Below, piece by piece: positions 1 to 6,270 of a DNA stretch of 7,027 nt (the stretch's first letter is position 1; the number at the start of each line of letters is the position of its first letter). The notes under the pieces are model-generated. The model saw only the letters and a program-made list of their open reading frames with translations, was not told the origin of the DNA and made no database searches. Origin of the DNA: MGBC114844 sp910585855 (GTDB taxonomy: Bacteria > Bacillota > Clostridia > Lachnospirales > Lachnospiraceae); NCBI GenBank assembly GCA_965646165.1, contig CBFFYP010000122.1, positions 1 through 7,027 of the forward strand, in the 5' to 3' direction. The position numbers and the translations under genes are program-made.

Positions 1-91
1 GGATGAACCAAAATCAGAAGCCCTAGACTTTCTTACCGTTTGGAGCGGAGCAGGCAAAGGACAGGAGCAAACCGCCTCTTGCGTCCGGTGA
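1..91 (+). other. G+C-richer patch with the 3' end of a possible plus-strand reading frame
   Basis: A frame open from the window edge runs through codons starting at base 2 and stops at TGA 89-91. It encodes about 29 residues including the stretch SEALDFLTVWSGAG. The patch is visibly richer in G+C than the A/T-rich DNA after base 95 and is convergent with the reductase gene that ends at 115. It may be the tail of a neighbouring gene or the end of a dispersed repeat. I do not recognise a domain, and with only 29 codons coding status is uncertain. Confidence 0.25.
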
Positions 92-114
92 AAGCCAATT
101 ACTTTTTTCTATAT

Positions 115-2136
115 CTAAATTTCATTTGCTGCCTGATATCCGCTTCGAATCGCTTCTGAAATACCAGCCGTTTTTTCTCCGGCACAATCCCCCGCAAACC
201 GAATCGGAATAGTAATACCATCTGTATCAAATAAAACTTTCCGTGATCCCACCGCCATTACCACATAATCACAAGGAATCAAAACAGTTTCTTTTGTATT
301 TCTGTCAACGGCTTCTACTCCGTCCTCTGTGATAGCCGTAACCTGTGTATTGACATATTGTTTTACCTGATGTGCCTTAAAATCTTCCAAAATAATCGGA
401 AGAATGGTAGACGACTCTTCACCGGCTATTTTATCTAACATTTCTATAATAGAAACCTGACATCCCTGTTCTAAAAGATATTCTGCCGTTTCTGTTCCAA
501 CCAAGCCGCCGCCGATTACCGCACATCTGCCGGATACCGCTGTCTTTTTGGCAAGTATATCCCATGCGGAAACTACATTTTTTGCATCCGATCCAGATAC
601 AGGCAATATTACATTTTCTGCTCCTACCGCAACAATCAAAGCATCTGCCTGATTTATCGTCTGTTTTTCACAGGTTTGCCCTAAACAAATGGTTACGCCA
701 AGCATAGGAAGAATTTTTTCATAGTATTCGACTGCACGCAAAATCTCTGATTTTCTAGGAGGTACAGCCGCCAATAAAATCTGCCCGCCCATCTTTTCTG
801 CCGTATCATAGACAGTTACCCGATAGCCACGTTTTGCAACTACTCGTGCTGCTTCTAATCCGGCAATTCCTGCACCGATTACTATTACATTTTTCTCTCC
901 TTCTCCCGGCTTAATATAAATAGTATCTTCATCTCCATTTTCGGCGTTTAAAATACAAGAGATATAACGGCGGTTTTGAATAGCATCCACACAGCCTTTA
1001 TTACAGTTTAAACAGGTACGAATCGGTTCTCTCTGTTCTACTTTTTTTGCAATATCTGGATCGGTTAAAAGAGAACGTCCATATCCAATCATATCTGCCT
1101 GTCCCTTTTTCAAAATCTCTTCTCCCGCTTCCACTGTAATCACACGTCCCACCGTTGCGATCGGAATGGAAACTAAACCTTTTATTTCTTCGGCAATCGG
1201 AAGTGTCCAATTATATGGCATTGTCCCCATCGGCGGAATGGTATCTCCCATATTTCCGGTATGATTTGCCTGTGCTACCTGAATCATATCCACACCGGCT
1301 TCTTCTAATAAAACGGCAAATTTTTTTGCTTCTTCCGGCAAAAGCCCACCTTTTCCACGCAGTGTTTTATCTGGGTTTGTCATAATAACAGGAAGTTTAT
1401 ATTCTAAAATCAGATTTGGTGCAGCCTCTTTTATCGCTGCTACTACTTCTAGTGCATAGCGAACCCGATTTTCAAAAGAGCCTCCATAGATATCTTCCCG
1501 ATGATTCAAAAGAGAAGAACACAGCGAACCTAACAGACGATCTCCATGCACCTCTATTGCATCTGCTTTAGCAGTTTCGGCACGTTTTGCACAGGCAGCG
1601 ATTGCTGTTTTAATCTCTGTCAGTTGATCGATCGTCGCCTCTGTAACAAAATGCAGCATATCATGACGCAGCTTTTTATATGCTTCTCCTCGAATCTGAT
1701 TTGACTCCGCCATCTTCGCCTGAAACAGTTCCATATCTCCGGCTGCCTTTGCTGCTTCCGCTGCCTTGGAAGCCATCATTGATCCTACAATCATTTTTCC
1801 TACGCCGGGCACATCGTACTCTGGATGAAAAATCTGCAGTGCCAGCTTACAGTCATATTCATGCAGTGCCTCTGCTAAACGCTGAAAAGAAGGAATCTGG
1901 CTGTCATCGCAAAGTTTCGGAGTAGGAGAGGCTGTATTGACCGGAGCGACATCCCCAATTACAATATAAGAAACCCCGCCTTTTGCCAAACGTTTATAAA
2001 AATGAAAACTTCTCTCTCCAATCGAACCGTCCCGCTCTTCATATCCGGTGGTAAGAGGCGGAAACATAATTCGATTTTTTAATACTTGATTTTTTACTTT
2101 TAATGGCTGCAATAAAAGAGATTTTTCTTGACTCAT
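115..2136 (-). CDS. FMN/FAD/4Fe-4S NADH-dependent ene-reductase (Old Yellow Enzyme / 2-enoate reductase / BaiH-type)
   Basis: The 673-residue length matches E. coli 2,4-dienoyl-CoA reductase and clostridial enoate reductases. Residues ~8-360 form the OYE TIM barrel (NRIMFPP 21-27, DIYGGSFENR 215-224, TVGR 328-331, GYGR 351-354). Cys375, 378, 382 and 394 give the CX2CX3CX11C 4Fe-4S pattern. A Rossmann site for FAD lies at GAGIAG 421-426, and a second dinucleotide site at GGGLVG 542-547 is followed by Glu565, which suggests NADH. The FAD-type FAGD is at 647-650. The family reduces activated C=C bonds in the cytoplasm of anaerobes; substrate is unknown. Two oddities are a ~30-residue Ala/Met/Lys-rich insertion near 111-166 and an active-site segment reading EVHGDRLLG (195-203), which lacks the usual second His and Tyr. 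Start ATG 2136 has AAAGGAT about 10 nt upstream. It is the last gene of the minus-strand cluster, and I see no clear terminator after it. Confidence 0.93.
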   Translation of the reverse strand: MSQEKSLLLQPLKVKNQVLKNRIMFPPLTTGYEERDGSIGERSFHFYKRLAKGGVSYIVIGDVAPVNTASPTPKLCDDSQIPSFQRLAEALHEYDCKLALQIFHPEYDVPGVGKMIVGSMMASKAAEAAKAAGDMELFQAKMAESNQIRGEAYKKLRHDMLHFVTEATIDQLTEIKTAIAACAKRAETAKADAIEVHGDRLLGSLCSSLLNHREDIYGGSFENRVRYALEVVAAIKEAAPNLILEYKLPVIMTNPDKTLRGKGGLLPEEAKKFAVLLEEAGVDMIQVAQANHTGNMGDTIPPMGTMPYNWTLPIAEEIKGLVSIPIATVGRVITVEAGEEILKKGQADMIGYGRSLLTDPDIAKKVEQREPIRTCLNCNKGCVDAIQNRRYISCILNAENGDEDTIYIKPGEGEKNVIVIGAGIAGLEAARVVAKRGYRVTVYDTAEKMGGQILLAAVPPRKSEILRAVEYYEKILPMLGVTICLGQTCEKQTINQADALIVAVGAENVILPVSGSDAKNVVSAWDILAKKTAVSGRCAVIGGGLVGTETAEYLLEQGCQVSIIEMLDKIAGEESSTILPIILEDFKAHQVKQYVNTQVTAITEDGVEAVDRNTKETVLIPCDYVVMAVGSRKVLFDTDGITIPIRFAGDCAGEKTAGISEAIRSGYQAANEI

Positions 2137-2266
2137 ATATTTTTCATCCTTTCTTATTTTTAATTTTTAGGCTTTTTTAAGCTTTTATTTTTATGTTTTT
2201 TATTCTTATTTTTAATTCTTGATTTCTTATTTATCTAATCAGCAGACACTGTTTTTTATCTGGCTG

Positions 2267-4213
2267 TTAGATCTCTTTTGCTGCTAAATATCCAGCTGTT
2301 ACTGCATCTTTTATATTTCCAACTTTTTTTGCATCTCCGATTATTTGATAACAAACATTACATTCTTTTAACAATGACTCAATTTGAGAATCGGATTGAT
2401 ATCCCAAAGCAAATACCAAGGTATCGGCATCAGAGATACAACATTCTTTCCCATCCTTTTGATAATAAATATGATCTGAATCGACTCTTTCTACCTTTGC
2501 CTTACAAATCAACTCGACACCTTTTTTCTGCATCCGCTGTACTAAAAGGCTTCTGCCTGGTCCAGACTCCTGCAGCATTACACCGTCTGCCATTTCTAAA
2601 ACAATAATCTCCCGATTTCTAAGGAACTTATCATTTACCAAAGGAGCTAAATAATCCGCTGTTTCACATCCAACCGATCCGCCTCCTACTACTACAACCT
2701 TTCTTCCCGGAAATGCTTTTCCTGCTAAAATATCATCTGCTGTCATCCACTGCTTAAATTTCGTTAATTCTGGTATTGCAATAGAAGAAGCCCCTGTACC
2801 TGCAATTACCTGATAATCAGAAAATTCCTGCATAAGCAACTCTTTTGTCACCGTACAATTCAGCCGCACTTCCACTCCTGCCTGCTCCAATTTATAAGCC
2901 ATATATTGAATAACCCGAACCAAATCCTGCTTTGCAATCGGTACAGATGCCAGACGCATCAGCCCGCCAAGGGAATCTTCTTTTTCACAGAGTACCACAT
3001 GATGTCCTCTTTTTTTGGCTGCAAATGCTGCTTCCATTCCGGCAGGTCCGCCGCCGATTACCAAAATCTTTTTCTTTTCCTCAGCTTCTTTTATTGTATC
3101 CTCATTTTCTAATTCTAAAGAAGGATTAACCGTACAAGCAATACGTTTTCCAAACATAATTCCATTCAGACAGCGCAGACAGCCGATACATGGACGAATT
3201 TCTCTCTCCCGCCCGCTTTGTGCTTTGGAAACAAATTCTGGATCGCATAGATTTGCCCGTCCCATCATACAAATATCGGTCTTTTGATTTGCAATCAGCT
3301 CTTCAGCAAGCCACGGCTCGGTAATTCTTCCTACTGTCGCTACAGGAATGGAAATATGCTGCTTTATCTCTTGTGACAATTTTACATGAGAACCCATTGG
3401 TGTGCCGGGTGCTGGAATGGAACTGCCCCTCATAATCGTTGTTCCGCCTGATATATGAATAAAATCCACTCCTGCTTTTTCTAACTGTTTTGCAACATAA
3501 ATGCCGTCGTTTAAATTCTGTCCGCCATCGGTATACTCATCTCCCGATATCCGTACATCAATAATAAAATCATCTCCGCAGGTCTTTCGCACTTCTGCAA
3601 TTACCTCCAAGGTCAGACGCAGACGCCCATTTAGATCGCCGCCATATTCATCCGTTCTTTTATTATACAGCGGAGATAAAAAACCGCCTAACAACCCATG
3701 TGCATGTGCTGCATGGATCTCTACTCCATCTCCTCCTGCCTGTTTTACCCGATTTGCCGCCTCTCCAAACTGACGAATAATCACCTTTAATTCTTCCTTT
3801 GTAACTGGTCTGGGAGCTTCTTTGGCATAATAAGGTCCGACATGAGAAGGTGCAATCAGACGAGGTGTACCGGGTATCGGAAATGCCATATAAGCTGGAT
3901 GAAAAAGCTGCGGCATAATCTTTGCTCCATATTGGTGTACCGCATCCGTCAATTTTTTCCACCCCGGAATATAAGAATCGTCACAAATTGACATATCCCC
4001 CGGCAGATAAATATAAGTTGGCTCTACTGTAGTAACTTCTGTTACAATCAGCCCGACACCGCCCTTTGCTCTTGCAGAATAATGTGCTACTAACTCATCT
4101 GTTACATAGCCCTTTTTCGCCAAATTAGTCGATATCGGCGGCATAAAAACACGATTCTTTACCGTAGTCTGTCCAATGGAAATTGGCGAAAATAAATGTG
4201 GATATGAATTCAT
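2267..4213 (-). CDS. FMN/FAD/4Fe-4S NAD(P)H-dependent ene-reductase (Old Yellow Enzyme / BaiCD-type), paralogue of the downstream gene
   Basis: The 648-residue length is close to BaiCD-type proteins. The OYE barrel spans ~5-330 (NRVFMPP 20-26, QLFHP 102-106, EIHAAHAHG 165-173, NKRTDEYGG 184-192, TVGR 293-296, MGRANLCDP 317-325). The Fe-S site is Cys342, 345, 348 and 360, a CX2CX2CX11C spacing nearer to trimethylamine dehydrogenase than to the CX2CX3C of the downstream paralogue. The FAD site is GGGPAG 387-392, the NAD(P)H site GGGSVG 510-515 with Glu540, and the C-terminal FAD-contact IGD is at 625-627. It probably reduces an activated C=C bond of a carboxylate, CoA ester or enone; specificity cannot be read. 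The usual HAAHGY tyrosine is replaced by an AHG segment one residue longer. Start ATG 4213 follows GGAAGGG by about 8 nt. It lies 130 bp upstream of its paralogue, probably in one operon. Confidence 0.93.
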   Translation of the reverse strand: MNSYPHLFSPISIGQTTVKNRVFMPPISTNLAKKGYVTDELVAHYSARAKGGVGLIVTEVTTVEPTYIYLPGDMSICDDSYIPGWKKLTDAVHQYGAKIMPQLFHPAYMAFPIPGTPRLIAPSHVGPYYAKEAPRPVTKEELKVIIRQFGEAANRVKQAGGDGVEIHAAHAHGLLGGFLSPLYNKRTDEYGGDLNGRLRLTLEVIAEVRKTCGDDFIIDVRISGDEYTDGGQNLNDGIYVAKQLEKAGVDFIHISGGTTIMRGSSIPAPGTPMGSHVKLSQEIKQHISIPVATVGRITEPWLAEELIANQKTDICMMGRANLCDPEFVSKAQSGREREIRPCIGCLRCLNGIMFGKRIACTVNPSLELENEDTIKEAEEKKKILVIGGGPAGMEAAFAAKKRGHHVVLCEKEDSLGGLMRLASVPIAKQDLVRVIQYMAYKLEQAGVEVRLNCTVTKELLMQEFSDYQVIAGTGASSIAIPELTKFKQWMTADDILAGKAFPGRKVVVVGGGSVGCETADYLAPLVNDKFLRNREIIVLEMADGVMLQESGPGRSLLVQRMQKKGVELICKAKVERVDSDHIYYQKDGKECCISDADTLVFALGYQSDSQIESLLKECNVCYQIIGDAKKVGNIKDAVTAGYLAAKEI

Positions 4214-4235
4214 CGTTACTTCCCTTCCTTTCTTG
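4214..4235 (-). promoter_or_regulatory. strong ribosome binding site and end of purine-rich leader of the upstream reductase gene
   Basis: On the minus strand the bases before ATG 4213 read AAGGAAGGGAAGTAACG, a near-consensus Shine-Dalgarno at normal spacing, which fixes the start. The transcript from about 4308 down to here is almost free of pyrimidines (long A/G runs), so it should be largely unstructured. Confidence 0.7.
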
Positions 4236-4308
4236 CCTTTCTTTTTTACTCTATTCTGTTTTTTCGGCTGTATCTTCCTTATTTTCTGTTATTTTTTTCT
4301 TATTTCCC

Positions 4309-4333
4309 CTATTTTAACATACTTTTAAAATAG
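4309..4333. promoter_or_regulatory. 9-bp perfect dyad, candidate operator overlapping a -10-like box
   Basis: CTATTTTAA (4309-4317) and TTAAAATAG (4325-4333) are perfect inverted copies around the 7-bp spacer CATACTT. The dyad sits 96-120 bp upstream of the reductase start codon. Read on the minus strand, one half-site contains TAAAAT, a 5/6 match to a -10 hexamer, with no good -35 at 16-18 bp. That would fit an activator-dependent promoter. All-A/T dyads arise by chance in such DNA, so this is tentative. AraC proteins usually bind direct repeats, so another regulator is possible. Confidence 0.35.
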
Positions 4334-4445
4334 AATCGTCCATAGTAAGAGATAATAACCGTTATATTTTGTCCTAATTTGTTGAATATAGATAGAATTT
4401 TACAAAAAACAAGACAAAAAAGAACTGCTTATAGAAAAAGAAATT

Positions 4446-4643
4446 TGAGATTTTTTCGGAAGGGGACGCCAAAATCCAAAGGAAGGTCTGCTCCGGGCCC
4501 GCTCTCGCTTAGCATTTCCTCGTAGCGGACACATAAGGCGCTAAAATACAGCGCCTAAATGCCGACGGGAAATGATGACCCTGTGCAGACCTTCCTTTGG
4601 ATTTTGGCTGTGTATTCCAGATCGAAAAAATTGTATTGACATC
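4446..4643 (+). repeat. palindromic structured element, copy 1 (plus orientation)
   Basis: The core 4468-4608 (141 bp) is closed by a perfect 24-bp inverted repeat (4468-4491 with 4585-4608; the inner part is GGAAGGTCTGC/GCAGACCTTCC). Inside are a 7-bp hairpin AGGCGCT/AGCGCCT (loop AAAATAC), a CCGCT/AGCGG helix, and CATTTCC, which can pair with GGAAATG downstream. Copy 2 on the other strand shares ~89% of the inner 93 nt. Similarity continues into the 5' flank (GGAAGGGGACG) and ~35 nt of the 3' flank, so the outer limits given are approximate. No T-tract follows the stem, so it is not a simple intrinsic terminator. It contains no credible ORF. It could be a MITE-like palindromic unit or a structured RNA; I do not recognise the family. 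Confidence 0.85.
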
Positions 4644-4674
4644 CACTAAACTGAAATAATAAATGCTTCATCAT

Positions 4675-4866
4675 AATATCAATAAATCTTCTTCTGGCTG
4701 GTAAACATAGCTGAAAGCGGAAGGAAGGTCTATGCAGGGTCATCATTTCCCGTCAGCACTTAGACGCTGTACTTTAGCGTCTTAGTGTCCGCTACGAGGA
4801 AATGCTAAGCGCAAGCGGGTCCGGAATAGACCTTCCTTCCGCTTTCAGCGTCCCCCTTCTTCAAAA
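4675..4866 (-). repeat. palindromic structured element, copy 2 (minus orientation), overlapping the araC-type gene's 3' end
   Basis: The core 4710-4849 (140 bp) is closed by a perfect 24-bp inverted repeat (4710-4733 with 4826-4849). Relative to copy 1 seven stem positions differ, and each change is matched on the opposite arm. The internal hairpin is AGACGCT/AGCGTCT with loop AAAGTAC, a G-C to A-T covariation with copy 1. CCGCT/AGCGG and CATTTCC/GGAAATG are kept. The TGA stop of the regulator gene (4845-4847) lies inside the outer stem, and its last codons fall in the conserved 5' flank GAAGGGGGACG. Copies 1 and 2 face each other around a ~31-bp centre. The element is in the sense direction of the regulator transcript and could form its 3' end structure. 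Confidence 0.85.
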
Positions 4867-5927
4867 ATATGAATCAGCATTGTTCCATCTGGCTCTGTTT
4901 CGATCTGAACCTTCCTGCCTTTGGAAGAAATTTTACACAAAATCTCTTGATCTTTTTTCCATATACTAAGATTTTTTTCTTCATATAATGACACCTGTGA
5001 TTCTTCTACTAAATGCCATAATAATTCTTTTTGTTCTTCATCCAATGTCATTTTTTGATCTTTTTGATCTTTATCATATTTTAAATTCTGCTGAAACCGT
5101 TTTCGATATGTGCTTGGCAAAATTCCATATAACTCCTTAAATGCAGTTGTATATGCCTTTGAATTTGGCATACCACAGTCTGCCGCAATTTGTTCAATAC
5201 TGTTTCTTCCTTCTAACAGTGTTTCCAAAGAAGCCCTGACTCTAACATAAGCCAAATATTTTACAAATGGAATCCCTGTATAGCGTTTCAATAATTTCGA
5301 AGTATAAGATAAACTAAAAGAAAGCTGTGCTGCCACATCTGCCAAAGAAAGTTCTTCATTATAATGTAAATCAATATAGCGCATTGCCTTCATATAATTT
5401 TCATGATAATCTGAATGAAGCGGCAGTTCTTCTACTGAAAACTCCTGCTGTGAAGAAGCAATAAAAACCAATTCCATCATAATTGAATTCATTTGATATA
5501 AATGGTTCTTTCCTTCTATCAGCATCAAAAGCAATTCCCCTATTTTCTTTTTTAGCTGTATATAAAAATCTCTGTTTTTTTCTTCCGAACATACTACCGT
5601 TCGAAATACTTTTTTCCTGTCACCTGCCATTGCATCTGTCATACGGGCAAAATCTATATGAATAGTGAGAATAATGCCTTCCTTTTCCGTTCCCTGCTTT
5701 TTACAAAGCATATGAATATCATCCGGTGCAATTACTACCATTTCCCTTTCCTTTAAAGAACAGGAAAAATCCGCTGTAACTGCTTCATACTCCCCTTTTA
5801 ACACATAAGACAATTCCAAACTGCTCTGCCTTGAAAATACGCTTCTAGAAAATCCATTAATACTTAAACTTAAAGGATAGCCAAATTTCTGACCGGAAAA
5901 GTCATAATAATAATTCATATTCTGCAT
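4845..5927 (-). CDS. AraC/XylS-family transcriptional regulator
   Basis: The protein has 360 residues. The N-terminal ~165 residues resemble a cupin-like sensing domain (LELSYVLKGEYEA at 37-49, VVIAPDDIHML 64-74). The C-terminal AraC DNA-binding domain covers ~177-280 with two helix-turn-helix units: LSLADVAAQLSFSLSYTSKL (193-212) and SIEQIAADCGMPNSKAYTTA (243-262), followed by the typical LYGILPSTYRKRF. It likely senses a small molecule and activates the co-directional reductase genes 631 bp downstream. An unusual ~80-residue tail after the HTH domain begins with charged KDQKDQK. Its last residues and stop are encoded by the palindromic element, so the natural C-terminus may have been altered. 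Start ATG 5927 has GGAG 10 nt upstream; Met4 is a less well placed alternative. The start overlaps the remnant of a ribbon-helix-helix gene. Confidence 0.92.
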   Translation of the reverse strand: MQNMNYYYDFSGQKFGYPLSLSINGFSRSVFSRQSSLELSYVLKGEYEAVTADFSCSLKEREMVVIAPDDIHMLCKKQGTEKEGIILTIHIDFARMTDAMAGDRKKVFRTVVCSEEKNRDFYIQLKKKIGELLLMLIEGKNHLYQMNSIMMELVFIASSQQEFSVEELPLHSDYHENYMKAMRYIDLHYNEELSLADVAAQLSFSLSYTSKLLKRYTGIPFVKYLAYVRVRASLETLLEGRNSIEQIAADCGMPNSKAYTTAFKELYGILPSTYRKRFQQNLKYDKDQKDQKMTLDEEQKELLWHLVEESQVSLYEEKNLSIWKKDQEILCKISSKGRKVQIETEPDGTMLIHIFEEGGR

Positions 5928-6065
5928 GATTCTTTTACTCCAATTCTTAACGTGACCGTCTTACCTTCCTCAACAAAATAAATACATGCAAGGTTTTAGC
6001 TCTGTCTTCCATTTAGAAGGAATAGAAATGTCAATTTGTACCTTGTCACTTTTTGGTCTTGCCAT
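5915..6065 (-). pseudogene. frameshifted ribbon-helix-helix small protein remnant
   Basis: ATG 6065 with AAAGGAG 7 nt upstream begins MARPKSDKVQIDISIPSKWK, the typical N-terminus of small RHH/plasmid-type proteins seen in clostridial mobile elements. After TELK (codon ending at 5994) this frame stops at TGA 5970-5972. Skipping one base restores LACIYFVEEGKTVTL, the expected continuation (ARIYSVEEGKTVT-like). The frame then runs into unrelated sequence and stops at 5915-5917, overlapping the start of the AraC-type gene. The likely history is a 1-nt insertion plus C-terminal truncation. Family recognition is from memory of the motif. A role in DNA binding or element maintenance is inferred, and the gene is probably dead. 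Confidence 0.65.
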
Positions 6066-6114
6066 TCGATTTCTCCTTTAATAGTTGTAATCCGATACGT
6101 TCCAATTCTTTCGC

Positions 6115-6240
6115 TCATAGCAGCGATTTACATTCTTCTATTGTCGGAGTTATTATTTTACTCCAACTTCCATAATTTTGATGTGGCTGTACATAAGCTG
6201 CATCTTCCTCGGTTAAAATGCAATCCCATTCCCCTATTAC
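6115..6240 (-). pseudogene. unrecognised small gene fragment between zinc-ribbon and RHH remnants
   Basis: A 41-codon stretch after an in-frame TGA (6241-6243) and before TGA 6115-6117 has protein-like composition (EWDCILTEEDAAYVQPHQ, then GSWSKIITPTIEECKSLL). It has no evident start codon. A shifted frame continues from an overlapping ATGA at 6118 with SERIGTYRITTIKGEIEW up to the RHH start, so the original gene may have been longer and frameshifted. It is in the same corrected frame as the zinc-ribbon remnant upstream and is probably part of the same decayed accessory operon. I do not recognise the family. Confidence 0.4.
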
Positions 6241-6270
6241 TCATCCATGTTTCACAAAGCCTTTGTTGAT

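Noticed and set aside
20..44. Third copy of the palindromic element at the left edge
   Set aside because: CTAGACTTTCTTACCG resembles one stem arm (about 17 of 24 positions), but no core motif (GCATTTCCTCGTAGCGG or GGGAAATGATGACC) or matching second arm is present, so it is probably chance in pyrimidine-rich DNA.
2160..2190. GCTTTTTTAAGC hairpin between the reductases as a terminator
   Set aside because: The stem is four to six weak pairs in A/T-only DNA, and the T-tract is on the plus strand, opposite to the genes.
3663..3962. 99-codon minus-strand and other long ORFs inside the reductase genes
   Set aside because: They lie wholly within strongly supported coding regions in other frames and lack family motifs.
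4355..4365. Palindrome ATAACCGTTAT as an operator
   Set aside because: Only five-base arms with no second site; expected by chance in this composition.
4555..4746. 63-codon minus-strand ORF across the two elements
   Set aside because: It runs through structural repeat arms and the A/T spacer, has no convincing ribosome site, and is explained by the repeats.
4446..4866. CRISPR array or riboswitch
   Set aside because: There are only two copies, in inverted orientation and without regular spacers. The elements sit at the regulator's 3' end and far from the reductase start, and I see no known aptamer consensus.
6006..6034. Perfect TTGACA on the minus strand (6029-6034) as the -35 of the regulator gene
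   Set aside because: The hexamer is part of the RHH coding sequence (Q-I-D-I), and at 17 bp the -10 position reads TGGAAG, a poor match.
6036..6269. Plus-strand ORF of 77 codons, and one at 6322-6552
   Set aside because: They are antisense to the RHH, unknown and zinc-ribbon remnants, whose motifs explain the sequence; no ribosome sites or recognisable motifs.
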